Below, one piece after another: positions 23,566 to 35,999 of a stretch of DNA of 64,000 nt; within the stretch, counting starts at the first letter, position 1; each line of letters begins with the position of its first letter. The notes below the pieces were generated by a model. That model did not search any database. It was not told the DNA's origin and was given only the letters and a program-made list of their open reading frames with translations. The DNA comes from Catonia carolina (taxonomy: Eukaryota > Arthropoda > Insecta > Hemiptera > Achilidae). The position numbers and the translations under genes are program-made. Location: the NCBI GenBank assembly GCA_035578175.1, contig JAQMRL010000002.1, forward strand, positions 132,434,171-132,498,170, in the 5' to 3' direction.

Positions 23566-23649
23566 CTGAAATTAGAAAAAAATTACGTTAGATCAAATTC
23601 CATATAATATTAAAAGGTCCTTAAAAAAAAAATGTCAATAAAAAGTGTT

Positions 23650-23900
23650 ACAGGGCTGTCTCTGTGGAATATTGGCTAGAGCACTTTAAATAAAATAAAA
23701 AAAGTATACCAATTTGTTGAATATTTTGAGTTTATACATACATAAGAACTTGTAAGGTTTTAAATTTCAGTAGTCAGTGTTCTGGCTTCTATGACCCCCT
23801 GGGATCCTAGGTTTGATCGAAGTCAGATCTGACATTTTTTCATCGGTATATCACCTCATATCATTACCAACCCAGAAGCCAAAGCTTATAAAGGCATAAA
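23650..23900 (+). repeat. tRNA-derived SINE-like copy
   Basis: GGGCTGTCTCTGTGGAATATTGGCTAGAGC resembles an A-box region and TGGGATCCTAGGTTTGATCGA (23802-23822) a B box; the tail TATATCACCTCATATCATTACC matches 18675-18700. An AT-rich insertion separates the boxes. Confidence 0.45.
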
Positions 23901-24839
23901 CATTTAAAAAAAAAATGAAATTTTCATTTATTACACGAATTGCTGACAAATGCTTAAATGCAACAACACTATCCATATAGCATAATTTGCAAAATACGTT
24001 GGACTCTTAATGAATTATTAGTAATACATGAATATAAGTACCAGATATCTAACACTTTCACAAAACCTGAATTCTCAAATAACTAAAATATTATTAGTTT
24101 TCATTGACATTATTATGCTGCTTAATTTTTTTTTTGTATATTATTATTCCACTTTCTTACTCTTAACAGATATGTTTAACAAATCAACCACCACATTGCA
24201 GAATACAAAACATAAAAAATTGAAACTAATTATTTTAAAAATCCTTCCAGAGGAAGATGTTATGTTTTCAGTCACTTGTATAAAACTGTGATGATGGTGG
24301 ATCCACTAAAAATTTAGGTGTAAAAAAGTGAAATAATAAGTGAAAAGAAAATTAAAACAGTGAAAAGTTATTTTTTATTTGAACTAAAATTTAATTTTGA
24401 TTTTTGTATAATGTTTAGTCAGCAATAGATAATTATGAATATAAAAAGAAATGTAAGTAACATGTCAGGTGGCTTTCATTATTATCCTTATCACAGACTG
24501 AAATCTATCATTGTGCAACACATGAGTATACATACTTCTGAATCCTTTAGTCAATAACAACGCTTCAATCACTCCATAATTTAATCTGCCTACATCGTAA
24601 ATTTCATTACTTTCTCACAAGAGAGAATTCTACATCATTTGCATCTCTATTAATTCTGGTTTCTTGCACCTGTATTCAATTGAATCTTACAACAAATGAG
24701 AACACAGGGTTTTTTTATTAGAACCTGTCAATATTTCCACTTACAACATAACTACACATTTTATTCTATCATCAGAATAACAAAATAAACAAAACTAACC
24801 TAACATTTAAATAATTTTTTTAATATTCATTAAATCTCA

Positions 24840-24955
24840 ACTTCAACACAATGACAGGATGCAGATGGATCAGAGAACTAAGAGAGGATCTGAAGGAAAT
24901 TGGTCTTACACCAGAAGACACCACAGACAAAAAAATTGAACAATAAGACCCACGA
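24840..24955 (+). pseudogene. LINE 3'-end coding scrap
   Basis: Plus strand reads GCRWIRELREDLKEIGLTPEDTTDKK, the W---V--DL-E--I--ED tail segment seen in non-LTR retrotransposons. Compare 26165-26365 and 52978-53166, both minus. Confidence 0.55.
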
Positions 24956-25342
24956 CAAAAACACCCACTTCACACTTACTTAAAGGAAAATCACAACACG
25001 AATATTTTCGAGGGGTTATAAATCTAATTAGGTTGCCACAATACACAGAAAAAAAACTGTTAATTTGTAGGACTATTATTGTAGATAATTTTAACTTAGT
25101 CCTCCCTTAAATGATTGACAATAAAATACTCTTACATTAAAAAAGTAATCAAACAAAATTTAAATGTCACAAAAGAAGATATACCTAATAATATAAAAAT
25201 CTACATTCTATATGATATATTTCGAAAGTCCTTAGATAATTTTATACTAAAAATAAAAATGTCAGCTGCAATATAAAGATGGAGAAACCATAAATTTTTT
25301 CTCCATATTTTGCCAAAAAATATTTAAAATAATAATACTTAC

Positions 25343-25609
25343 TAGATTAACATGAGCCTTGTTACTGAAATCGAAGCCTTCCTCACAAGCATCTCTGAAC
25401 TGGGCTAAAATTTCATTGTGCCTGGCCATATCTGTAGCCAATATGCACCTAATAATACCTTCCCTAATAACTCTAAATGTTTCGGGTGGCAGCTGCCTAA
25501 ATATGTTGCATTCTGGCAGCTCCAGTATACGGAATGCCATGGAACAATGATGGTTCTCCAGTGGTGATATATCATTATATCTCAGCGCTAGTTCAGTCCG
25601 AGCATTTAT
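25343..25609 (-). CDS. Pde9: PDE9 exon, catalytic core
   Basis: 267 bases, 89 codons, phase 0 at both ends. [20 protein letters not shown] near its start is the most PDE9-specific segment seen in the window. [14 protein letters not shown] follows and is shared across the PDE superfamily. Acceptor TTTCAG, donor CTA|GTAAGT. Reading through the donor gives the short unrelated run [11 protein letters not shown], which is intron and is excluded. Confidence 0.97.
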
Positions 25610-26164
25610 CTGAAATATGACCATATTAGTAAAATTTACATTTTAAATTTAATTTTATAAAATACGAAAACTAAAATTAAAATATTCAAAAATTACTTTT
25701 AGGCTGGAGATACTCATAACGGTTTTGACTGAAGCATTCACAGAATTAATTATTGACTCGGTACACTGTACGGTTATTTTACATTACAGCTGGATGGTCT
25801 ACGCAGTTTCCAAACTGAACGATTCCAATTCAGTTGAAGAAGAAGATGACTGTACAAATTGATGATTCCATACTAGTTGCGTCTTCTCAGCAGAGCTGTT
25901 TTTGTTTGTTTCATTTTATTTTCTCTTGCACTTTGTTTAAATTTTGTACATAGCATTTTGATTGGTGCATAATTTTTACGTTAATTTTAGACAATTATTT
26001 GTCAAAATGAGCTGTTGATATCCTAGTGTATTTTTTTCTTGTATAGGACCAGTTTTAGACCATGTGAGGTTACTTTAGATGTTTCTGGAAGCTCTTTTTC
26101 CAGCCCACTTTCTCAACATTCGCACACTGTAGGCTTTTCTCCTTTCTTCTGTCTGTCAAATGTT

Positions 26165-26365
26165 CTATTTCTGCTCTTCATGGAAGCCCTTAAAATCAAT
26201 AATTATTAGTCTGAATTCATTTGTTTGGTTCATTAAGTTTTCTCTGTTTATTCCGATTTTCTCTAAATCCTTTCTGACTTCGTTAAACCATTTATCTGAC
26301 AACCGATGTATATTGTTCAGTGTCTTAAAAATCTGTTCTGTCAACCGGTTGTCCATTCTATACAA
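26165..26365 (-). pseudogene. LINE 3'-end coding remnant
   Basis: 66-residue minus frame: MYRMDNRLTEQIF...WFNEVRKDLEKIGINRENL, the tail of a non-LTR retrotransposon reverse transcriptase (H--RM---RLT--IF...W--EV-KDL). No upstream RT motifs remain. Confidence 0.65.
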
Positions 26366-26399
26366 GGCATTCTATCCTAGGTGTATTTATGTATTTGTT

Positions 26400-26590
26400 A
26401 ATTTATTATAGCTTTTATTTGTTATCAGGAACTGTATTGACCACAACCAATGTGATTTTTGCTTTTTGCTGTATTTTGATGTGGATTAGCCATAAATTTT
26501 GAACAGGGACACACCACGAACGTGGAGTTTGTTCAGGAGTGGCTAACAGCTGGTCATCACACAAAGTTGCTGGCCCGAAGGCCTTAATAT
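26400..26590 (-). repeat. SINE rep-D copy
   Basis: Minus orientation. Reading from the complement: GGCCTTCGGGCCAGC..., then CCCTGTTCAAAATTTATGG, then CAGTTCCTGATAACAAATAA. Matches the complete copy at 28083-28356. Confidence 0.65.
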
Positions 26591-27893
26591 ATTTATAAAA
26601 TTCTTCTTCATCCTTCATTTCTGTGTACAAATTGTGATACTGGCCTTCCTCTGGTCTGATGTCCATGACTAGGTATACCCACATTTATTATCATAGTTTA
26701 TTTACACATTCATGCAAATAAAATTTAAATTGCTGTGGTACCTTAATTATTTTGTACGACAGTGATAAAGAGAATTTTCTTTTTGGTGATGTTTAATTTA
26801 TTCAAATGGTCACACACTATACATTTTTAAAGAAGCATTTTATATTACTGTTAACAATTTTTTAATCTAATTTAGGTCATTGCAATGGTAATATCTTATC
26901 GATGAAAAAATAAATTTCATCAAATCAAGCATTCACATAAAGTCGTATTACAAGTTGTTCGTTTATCTTTTCCATCCACTGTTTAATCCAAGTGAGCACA
27001 AACATGAGTTGTTAAAGCAAGGGTTGCTTTTTAAAAATATGACTTCTACCATATCGGAATGATAACTGATATTTTTAAAATGAATACATTATTAATACGG
27101 ATATTATATTTTTTATAGTTTTTGAGATCCCAATCTACTTTGCTAATAATATTTTAATATTACCAACTTAAAAAAGAACACTCTGTATACAGGGTATATA
27201 AATTACAAAACAGTTTAAAAATGAAATAAAATTTATAAATAATTATAAAATCATCGGTAAGAAACATTCATTTCAAATGTACAATCATAACTAATTATAA
27301 CAAAGTAAAACAAAATTAAAATTTAACTGTAAAATAAAAGTTAATTTACATAGGTAATACATTTTATTATTAGCTACTCAATATAAAGTATAAAACATAT
27401 TTTAAATAATATCTTTTCTTTTCTGAAAGCTTTTAAAAATAAAATGTTTAATAACATAAAGAACTAACTGAAAAAATAAAAATTTATATGTGAAGATAGT
27501 TAAAAAAAATACGTTAAAAATTATAATATCTCTCTGGGCTTTATATCTGATGCTGATATTCCTGTTACAATGGAAAAATGTTTCCAGCTGCGTGCACACA
27601 GATTATTTTGACTGAATGATTCCAGTAACCCCGAGTAATTGCACGCACATGTAAATTATTAATGAAAAAATTAATATATTATAAAAATTTATACTTTCAT
27701 CTGAATTTACTGTTACTGATTTATTTTTAATTTTGAGTATGCACTCATATCACAAAACATCTAACATTAGATTGGCAATTTGATATGGAATAAAACAATA
27801 CAATGCATTACATAAAAGCCTCAAAAACTGATAAAAAATATTATAACGACAGGTTCATTTTAAATACTCAAAAGTTAAAAAAAATTACCAGAT

Positions 27894-29113
27894 TACTTTT
27901 CACTTTCTCTTGCCCTACATGAATTTAAAGGAAGGAAAGTAGGGTACCGTTTTCATGTTGATTCTTTGAAATTGAGTTTTCTTTGGAAATAAAAAAATGT
28001 TTTCAAGGCCTCTGAATCCAAAAAGCATGTATTTAGCGATTGGTGTAAGTGAACAAAATATTCAAATACAGAGATGAAACTTTCTTTTTTTTTAAGCTTT
28101 TATTTGTTATCGAGAACTGTACATTGTTGACAACTACCCAATTTGATCGCTGGTTATTGCTGTATTTATTTTTGAATTTAAATTTATTTTTGAGTTTTAT
28201 TTAATTTATTTTTGAGTTTGAACAGGGACCCCCAGTAGAGTTTGTTCATGGATGGCTGTCAACTGGTCACCTTACAAAGTCGCTTGCCCAACCGGTGCTA
28301 CTTAACAAATAATAGCTACTTTTTACCAGCTGACTGACTGGGCTGGCCCGAAGGCCAGAGATGAAACTTGGAACTTAAGTTAGGTACCACTAGGGGACCT
28401 GAACGAACATTTCTATCAAAATCAGTCAACTGAAATTTATTTACAAACTGAAGTTTATTAGTGAGTTTTTCAATTTTTGCTAATTTCTCAAAAACGGCTC
28501 TTACAATTTTTTAAAGAATTACCTCATTTACTACATATTTAGGCTCTACAGTCTACAAGATAGGGTAAACACCACGTCTGCTGAAATTCTCTGAGGCTGA
28601 ACTCTCAATGTAAAAAATGTATTTTTTCTTCGTAAGATTGCAGCGTTAATATGCATTTGAGGACAAATTGTATTATAAAGTAGCAAAAAATTTAAAAGAA
28701 TTGTACAACCTTTATTTCAAAGGTTTTTTTTCTATAAAGCTTAGTTCAGAGTCAATTAGTGATTTTCTATATTTTACTGTTAAAATTGGTAAAAAATGAG
28801 ATTTTAAAATATTGCAGCCTTAGTACGCATTTTACGACACAAGTATTTAGTCAAAGTTATAGGAACTAAAAAAATCTATAACTTTTATTTCAAGCATTAT
28901 TTTCTACAGAGCCTAGTTTAGCATCAATTAGTGATTTTCTGTATTTTTAAATTCTACAGAGATTGATTTACATTTTGCATCATTATTCGTTATTAAAATT
29001 AGGTTGTTTTTTAATTTTACATTGTTTTAATAATGATTAAATATAGGTTATATTTTTCATTATTTACATTGGCAAGAAAACGTAGAAGGAGTGTTTCAGA
29101 CCAGTTTTTTCAG
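27894..29113 (+). repeat. Dispersed repeat rep-E, copy 2, split by a SINE
   Basis: Starts ACTTTCTCTTGCCCTACATG and ends near GGCAAGAAAACG...GTGTTTCAGACCAG. Same internal blocks as copy 1, including the doubled unit (near 28640 and 28812). Interrupted at 28083-28356 by rep-D. Confidence 0.75.
28083..28356 (-). mobile_element. SINE rep-D with 13-bp target duplication
   Basis: Insert of 274 bp flanked by AGAGATGAAACTT at 28070-28082 and 28357-28369. Read on the minus strand it begins GGCCTTCGGGCCAGC, has a B-box-like GGTCCCTGTTCAAACTC, and ends in an A-rich tail (plus-strand T-run at 28083-28093). These are hallmarks of LINE-mobilised SINE insertion. Other copies: 26400-26590 (-), 44785-45000 (+), 56460-56700 (+). 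Confidence 0.85.
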
Positions 29114-29364
29114 TTGTATAGCAGAGATAATATTGAAATAATCAGTGATAATTAGTTTCATTTCTGTATTTCCATTAATTAATCTTGACACCTAAAGAGA
29201 GAATAAAGAACAGCTGCAAGGCATAGCAGAGTAATTACTATAATGTCAACCACAGTAAATCCTGGGTGCACAAATCATACTGAAAAGGGATGACACCCCT
29301 AAAGCAATACATATTATTTCTATACCTTCTTGAAATCAATAATATTCTCTAAATAAAAATCTGG

Positions 29365-29480
29365 TGTGAAATACTCACACAACTTTCTCTTGCCAATGTA
29401 AATAATTAACAATAGAACCTAACATTAGTAATAAAACATAAAAAAATAAACAAAAAACTAACCTCGAAAAACATAATCTT
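29365..29480 (-). repeat. rep-E 3' end, solitary
   Basis: CTGGTGTGAAATACTCACACAACTTTCTCTTGCC is the complement of the rep-E terminal hairpin and inverted end, followed by about 80 bp of rep-E 3' sequence. The rest of the element is absent. Confidence 0.6.
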
Positions 29481-29649
29481 ATTTTTATCATGAGTGAAAG
29501 ACAAAGTGAAAATCAACAGAACAGATTGAAACAGCTTCATATTGTTTATTATAATCTCCATTCGAAAACCTTAAAATATCTACAAAAGAACAAAGTAGCC
29601 TACTGATTGTACTCGTATGTGGTAACTGGAGTAAAATATCAACATTAAA

Positions 29650-30230
29650 CATTATTTTTATCCTCTTCCAAGTTTCCTTGGGTTGTAACCAACAAAACTC
29701 TTCTCCACCAATCTCTATCATTCAACAATCTTTCCACCATTGCTATCTTGGCATCATATCTTTTACCAAATTCATTCGCAACGGACCCTATTCACTTCAC
29801 TCTAGGTCTTTTTCTTCTGTCTCCATGAACATCATTCTTTTAGGCAGCCTATCTTCCTCCATCCTACTGAAATATCAATATCTTCCTTCCACCTGTTCAT
29901 GTTACTGGTTACAATACATCAAAACAGCATGATCCCAAACTAAGTTTTTCACAATTTCTAATGAACTACTAATGTTCTACACTCTTTACTTAACTTGTTT
30001 TATAATTTTCTGCCTGATGAGAAAACAGTCCCAAAACGAACTCCTTAACTTCCTCCATCATTCTACCATTTTAGCCTTATTCCATATTCCTGCACTCTCT
30101 CCTCAAATCTCTCCTGCACCAGCACTATATTTTTATCCTCACTGACTTACAAACAATAATTTAACAATCTCTTCATTTCACAATTCCAGTACCCTAACAA
30201 CCTTCTCCTCTATCTTTCTTCATATAAGCA
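29650..30230 (-). pseudogene. LINE reverse-transcriptase C-terminal remnant
   Basis: Minus strand carries a degenerate reading with VEKSFVGYNPRKLGRG and upstream pieces, matching the tail of the plus-strand LINE remnant at 32220-32725. Many stops. Confidence 0.5.
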
Positions 30231-30673
30231 GATCATTGCCACCTAACAAGCTTTCAGTATTTTTGTAGATCTTAATTAAGGATTGATACTATTGAAATTC
30301 AATTTATTTGAAGTTTGATGGATGTTGGGCCAAAAGGTGAAATAAAGCTATTTATCATTTTCAGTTTTTATTTACAGGAGGGGGATAAAAAACTTTCCCA
30401 CCTCAGATCACTCTATTGCTAACCACTCTGATCACCCAGTCTTGTCTTTGTACAGCTCCTAATTACCTTACATAATATGCCCCGCACCATTTAAAAATTG
30501 GTGACAATATGCCCACGATAATCAAAATCAAGCATAATGGATCATACATTTAACCAAATGAAAACTACATGCTGCATTTACACGAAAATCTTAAAATTCA
30601 TATAGTCCTAAAGTTGTTACAAATAATACAATGAAATTAGAAGTATATAATAACTTAATCATGATTTCCCTAC

Positions 30674-30796
30674 CTGATAGATATTGTTTAAACCAGGATG
30701 ATCTAAATCATGGCAAATACATGAAGTGATTAAAATTAAAGTTTCTAGGTCACCAATACGTCTGGGCAGTTCAACACGACATGACATTGCATACAT
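30674..30796 (-). CDS. Pde9: PDE9 exon, metal-binding HD motif
   Basis: 123 bases, exactly 41 codons, phase 0 at both ends, from MYAMSCRVELP to DHPGLNNIYQ. ICHDLDHPG contains the metal-binding His222-Asp223 pair that defines the HD phosphodiesterases. Acceptor TTTCAG, donor CAG|GTAGGG. It joins the preceding exon as CFCVAQM-MYAMS, as in PDE9A. Confidence 0.96.
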
Positions 30797-31124
30797 CTGA
30801 AACAGTTTAATAAACAAAATAGTGTTAAAAGATTATTTTGGAGTTGTTACCTGAGTTTTAACTAATACTTCACTGACCTATTTGTTCAGCATGGTTGATG
30901 ATTTGAAACATCACACTATCAGTGACTAAAAGCTTTTTAAAGTGTCATTAATATTGTAGACTAATTATATTCATTACGCAGATCATACTAATCAATGAGG
31001 TAATTATTTATGTTTAGAAACAACTTTAATGCATAATACTTTTTTCATTTCTCTAACTTATTAACTTCTTAGTCATATCACAATCTCTTGGTTATTAGCA
31101 ACTGCAGTGGTTTATAGAAGGTTA

Positions 31125-31714
31125 TAACGGTGATCGTAAAGTCGCGCAACCAAATGTTTGAAGCCGTGTAGGAATTGAAGGTAAATTTGTAAAGTATGAT
31201 TAGAATATGGGAATTTTTCGTTTAGTAGTACAGTATGTGGCAGCACTGCTAGATCACGCCACCGGGCGACAGTTAGCCAGAAACCAGTTGGTTTGTTCAG
31301 TTCGAGTCGCAATGTCTTTTACGCAAGAACAACGCGTCTCTATCGTTTTGAGTTACTGTGAATCGAAATCCTACGCCAAGTGTCAAGAACATTTCTCCAA
31401 TGCCTTTCCAGATGCTAAAGTGCCAAACAAATCGTTCATATTTCGTTTGTTTCATCGTTTTCGGGATACAGGTAGCGTGAATGACCGTAATCGTACCGGC
31501 CGACCAAGTGTTTTATCTGACGACAGTCTGCAGACGTTAATGCGTTGATGCATGCATTGCAAACCACGGTGGACATTTCCAGCACTTGTTGTGAACTTGT
31601 AAATAAGTAAGTTGTAATTATAACTTGTGTCGTAAACTTTGAAAGAAAAATAAAAAATACATTACAGCTTTCTAAGGCTGTTATCATTTTGGGTCGCGAC
31701 TTTACGATCACCCT
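31125..31714 (+). mobile_element. Deleted mariner-type element, about 590 bp
   Basis: Inverted ends of about 20 bp (GGTGATCGTAAAGTCGCG on the left, CGCGACTTTACGATCACC on the right), with TATA next to both ends. The core holds a transposase HTH frame; the catalytic part is gone. Exact ends are uncertain by a few bases. Confidence 0.82.
31312..31548 (+). pseudogene. Transposase N-terminal HTH fragment
   Basis: From the ATG at 31312: MSFTQEQRVSIVLSYCESKS...VPNKSFIFRLFHRFRDTGSV.DRNRTGRPS, the N-terminal helix-turn-helix of insect mariner-type transposases (same layout as 2509-2973). An earlier in-frame Met at 31207 is possible but adds unconserved residues. The frame ends at the deletion. Confidence 0.78.
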
Positions 31715-32219
31715 ATACAAGTTTAGTAAAATTTGAAGACACTTGCCAAGAATCAAACCCAGTACGGCCTGTTTAAGGGATGTGTACAGCCAACACATAG
31801 AATCTTCGAAAGAAATGCCAAAATGACAAAAGACATTTTCTAATGAAAGTTTTAAAATATTTCAAAGATGTAAATTGTGGTAAAGAATAATTCTTTTGTT
31901 AATATGAACTGATATTAAATCAACTTAAAATTAAAGTATTAAATAGATGTATTTATGTACATTATAAAAGTTTATAAGGATGCCAAACACACAAAATCAT
32001 CCATTTCAATATGTAATTATTCCCTTTTCAAGAGGCCTTTTGCGCTATACAAAGTACAGATAGGAATCTATAACAGAGAGATTTTATAATGGGAAAAATT
32101 ATGAAATCTTTACATATAAAACAGGGATCAATAAAAATTTAGATCAGGTATGTTGTGTTAGCTTACACAACTGTAATGGAATCAACTGTAATGGAAATTC
32201 ACAAGAAAAATTAAAAGGT

Positions 32220-32725
32220 TAGGTCATACTCCAGAAGTGATGTTTGAACTTCTGGGGACCAACTGAGGGATGTTAAATATTGGATGATTAGCCAAAAGGA
32301 AAAAAGATGGAGAAAGATGTGTGGTTTGGTGCTGCAAATGTAATATTTTTAACTGGATGTATGTAAGAACTAGTGGATTTCATGAGGGAGAAAGGTGCTC
32401 AGGGATGAATTAATCTTGTACAAAGAATGAGAAATTATGTAATTAGAGACCAAATGGGGATGGACAGCCTTGCAAGGAGAGTTGGACAGACAAAGATACA
32501 ATGGTTTGGTCATGTCAGCAGGATGAAGGATGATAGAGTATCTAAAAGGATGCTGTACTTGGAGATGGAGGGAAAATACCAAGGGGAAGAGCAAGAGTAA
32601 AGTGGATTCAGGACAGTTATAGATATATTGGAAGATACTATGCCAACAGAGAAATGGTACAGCAAAAGAGAGAGATGGAGAAGAATTATATTCAGCCTCA
32701 CCCAGGGAAACTTGGAAGTGAGATA
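32220..32725 (+). pseudogene. LINE reverse-transcriptase C-terminal remnant
   Basis: Plus-strand pieces LARRVGQTKIQWFGHVSRMKDDRVSKRMLYLEMEG and EKWYSKREREWRRIIFSLTQGNLEVR fit the conserved C-terminal region of non-LTR retrotransposons. Broken by stops. The minus frames 32370-32701 are antisense noise. Confidence 0.7.
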
Positions 32726-32924
32726 AAGAGAATGATGGTTTTGTTATGTTATTAAATTAAAAATTACTTTCAAAATTTATGAGTATATTACAAGCAACAT
32801 TTATCTGAAATGACGTACACTCATTTGATTTACTTTTTGACTCTATACATTTAACAGAGTACTTTTTTTAAACATTGTCTGAGATAGTATTTTCAATAAA
32901 TTATAATACAAAAATGATTATTAC

Positions 32925-33162
32925 CATTTGTGCTACACAAAAACAATGCCTAAAATTGTGAAATGGTACTTCATTGTAATTTTTATAAACTTGAAACAGA
33001 AAATTTCGTAAAGTTGTCATGTCAATATCAAATTTTGATGGCAGATCAAAATCAAGGAACATGAATTGTAGCAGCAAAAGTATCTCCTCATCTTCCCAGT
33101 CACAACAGTCAAAGGATGGTAACCTGAGGCATTGACGCACTTCCTCGCTGATGGACTCTTCA
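32925..33162 (-). CDS. Pde9: PDE9 exon, catalytic domain N-terminal part
   Basis: 238 bases, residues about 114-193. Encodes RQCLRLPSFDCCDWEDEEIL... and the signature FHNFRHCFCVAQM at the 3' edge. The signature holds the proton-donor His (182) and the first metal-binding His (186) of the HD-type phosphodiesterase fold. Acceptor TTTTAG, donor ATG|GTAATA. The LRLPSFD/LRKPTFD resemblance to PDE9A marks the start of the conserved core. Confidence 0.96.
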
Positions 33163-34945
33163 CTAAAATAAAATAATTAACACAAATATTATTAGTTACA
33201 ACTGATTGAAATAATTTTTCTTAAATTTAATGTAATTTACTATTTTCTAAAAAGATTATTTGCGATGAGTCCAGTCATATAAATTTAATAATAAATTTTT
33301 GCACCTTGATTTTCCTTCTTCATTAAAAAGACTGTTTATTTTTTTGATAATCCTTTTGAAAACCAATTTTCACAATCAAATTCCATTCATACGCTAAAAC
33401 CAACCCATCTATAATCTTAATCTTCCAAATAAACAACCCTATGATTATAGTTACTTTAAATTTAATTTTGTTTTGTATGTATTATTTTTGTAAGATATCT
33501 TCAATGTTTTTCTATTGAAAGACAAAAAATAAACATAATGAGGATGATTATTTAGTTAGACAAAAAATTTATATATTATGACTATTAAATTGAATTTGTT
33601 ACACATCAACCAGAAGTATTGTAGTCCATGATTTATGTATACTATGATTATCAATGAGTGAACTTAGATAAATGTTTATTTTGTGATTTTTACATCAATC
33701 AGATCAGTAGTAAAACATCATCTTAGATGTTTGCATTAAAAGAAATTACTAGATAAAATGATAAAAAAATGACTGACGATAATATATTATGGTCGAATTC
33801 TTTTTCATATCTGATATACTATTTGAATGTGGGACAACTCTTCTATGGGTAAGATAGTATGAGTTTTTAAACTTCAGTAGAAAGCTATTAGATTTATGTT
33901 GGGAGCTAATCACGTCACCTCATGCACAATACTAATTATATTAAAAGTATAAATTTCTTACAGTTCCCTAACTTTACATTTTTGAGGTGATAAAGTTAGG
34001 CAAAATACCTTTATACAGAATCTTAATGTTCATAATCACAACACAAGAAATATATTTTTATTTATTTTTTGGTTTGAAATGATTAGTATACGTTGTTAAC
34101 CACAACACTAAAATTTTTGATCAGAAACCTACTTACATAATCATTTAAAAAATACATCAATAAATTAACAAAAACTTTAGAAACTTGTGCTAATTTGCAT
34201 TTATTTAAGAAAAATTTAAAACATTATTTGATTGATGAGAAACTTTACAACGTACAAGAACTTACTGAAGTAAACATGGTAATTGGTTAATATTTCTGTA
34301 CCTGAGAAGTAAAAGGTGTTAACTCCATTTTGGTGATTTTTCAGAAGAGCCAATAAGTAGCAGTATTATCTTTTCATTATTGTAACAAAATTTCAGTGGG
34401 TGTTAGTAACTTTAAATTTACATTCAGTTTCTACAGAAAATGCTTATCTACAAACTTATTATTTCATTTTAACAGCTTTCTGTGTTTAGTCACTTTTTTA
34501 CGTTCTACATTAGTGTTAACTCCAATGTAGTTGATAAAAACTTAAGTGAAATACCTAGTGCTAACACTACTTTTATAAAGTAACAGTATTTTTTATAAGT
34601 TTGAAAAAATTTCAAAATTTACCAGTACTGTTTAGTAACAGAGAAATAAAACACCAAATTCAACAAAAATTCAAGCAAAATTTACTTGATTATCAGTAAA
34701 ACACATTCAATAACGATTTTACGAAAAATATTTTATATCAGCTACAAAATTAACACATTAGAGCATTTAGTTCTGAATTTAAAGGCATTTTTAACTCAAT
34801 TTTACCAAAATTGGAGTTAACACTCTTTACCTCAGTGGTACAGTTTTAATTTAGGTAATACGTATTTAGTTAGCTTGTAAGTTCTTCAATTCTTGTAATT
34901 CTTCATGTCCTACACTCCCTTTGGAAGTTTCCTAGATGCAATTAA

Positions 34946-34946
34946 C

Positions 34947-34984
<38 letters not shown>

Positions 34985-34988
34985 TATA
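34946..34988. repeat. Poly(A) plus TA microsatellite
   Basis: A-run then (TA)n abutting the palindromic element; the palindrome's left TA belongs to this tract, so the element inserted into or next to a TA microsatellite. Confidence 0.9.
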
Positions 34989-35999
34989 CAGGGTGATTCA
35001 TGAAGTTCTCCCCCCACTTCTACAGCACATTGTACTAGTAAAAATAATGAAAAAATGTTATATAAACATAGGTCCGAAAACGCTTCGTTAGCGAGTTACA
35101 GCTAGCGAAAGTTTCGCCTGGATTTCAGTTCACCAGGTGAAATGAGGTCTTCCTGGAATTGTGGTAAGGTAGATTAAGGGGCGAATTCAATCATTTCTTA
35201 TGGTTTTTGATCTGATAAATTGAATAAAACAGGTCCCAGAACTGTAAGTTAAATAGTTTTTGAGAAAACCAGTGTCAAATGCAAAAAATGGAGTGAAAAT
35301 CACATTTTTTCATCTTTGGGCAAGAATAACTTTGTTATTTCACCAAGAAACAGTTAAAATTTTTCAATAAAAAATGTAGAAAATTTTATTCTGAACAAAC
35401 CGGTGTAAATTAAGTACACAGAAAGCGAATAGATGTTTGATTAAATGAGTTTTTATTCATAAGAGTACAAAGTAAAATTAACCGGAAAAACTAAAATGAA
35501 AAAATGTGTTTTTTTCACTCCATTTTTTTGCATTTGACACTGGTTTTCTCAAAAACTATTCGCTTTCTGTGTACTTTATTTACACCGGTTTGTTCAGAAT
35601 AAAATTTTCTACATTTTTTATTGAAAATTTTTAACTGTTTCTTGGTGAAATAACAAAGTTATTCTTGCCCAAAGATGAAAAAATGTGATTTTCACTCCAT
35701 TTTTTGCATTTGACACTGGTTTTCTCAAAAACTATTTAACTTACAGTTCTGGGACCTGTTTTATTCAATTTATCAGATCAAAAACCATAAGAAATTATTG
35801 AATTCGCCCCTTAATCTACCTTACCACAATTCCAGGAAGACCTCATTTCACCTGGTGAACTGAAATCCAGGCGAAACTTTCGCTAGCTGTAACTCGCTAA
35901 CGAAGCGTTTTCGGACCTATGTTTATATAACATTTTTTCATTATTTTTACTAGTACAATGTGCTGTAGAAGTGGGGGGAGAACTTCATGAATCACCCTG
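34989..35999. mobile_element. Foldback element: 1011-bp near-perfect palindrome
   Basis: Left arm 34989-35432 and right arm 35556-35999 (444 bp each) are inverted copies with only a few mismatches seen (for example near 35195/35793 and 35411/35577). They start CAGGGTGATTCATGAAGTTC and are flanked by TA on both sides (34987-34988 and 36000-36001). The 123-bp spacer includes a further copy of an arm segment (TTTGACACTGGTTTTCTCAA). No coding. The ends resemble other mariner-type ends in the window (GGGTGATTC). A transcript would form a hairpin of over 400 bp. It sits 19 bp from a PDE9 5' splice site. Confidence 0.92.

Larger units (their letters stand above)
23566..25342 (-). other. PDE9 intron
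   Basis: Holds the SINE-like copy at 23650-23900 and the LINE scrap at 24840-24955. The frame at 24028-24291 is hydrophobic AT-rich noise. Confidence 0.7.
25610..30673 (-). other. PDE9 intron, about 5 kb, repeat-rich
   Basis: Contains LINE pieces, rep-D copies and rep-E copy 2. Unassigned stretches 25625-26130, 26600-27890 and 30235-30670 show no coding or repeat signal I can name. Confidence 0.75.
30797..32924 (-). other. PDE9 intron with deleted transposon and LINE tail
   Basis: Holds the element at 31125-31714 and the LINE remnant at 32220-32725; 31715-32220 has nothing recognised. Confidence 0.75.

Noticed and set aside
25262..25342. C-terminal extension [11 protein letters not shown]... 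of the catalytic exon
   Set aside because: Begins exactly at a GTAAGT donor, and the family sequence continues in the exon at 23476-23565.
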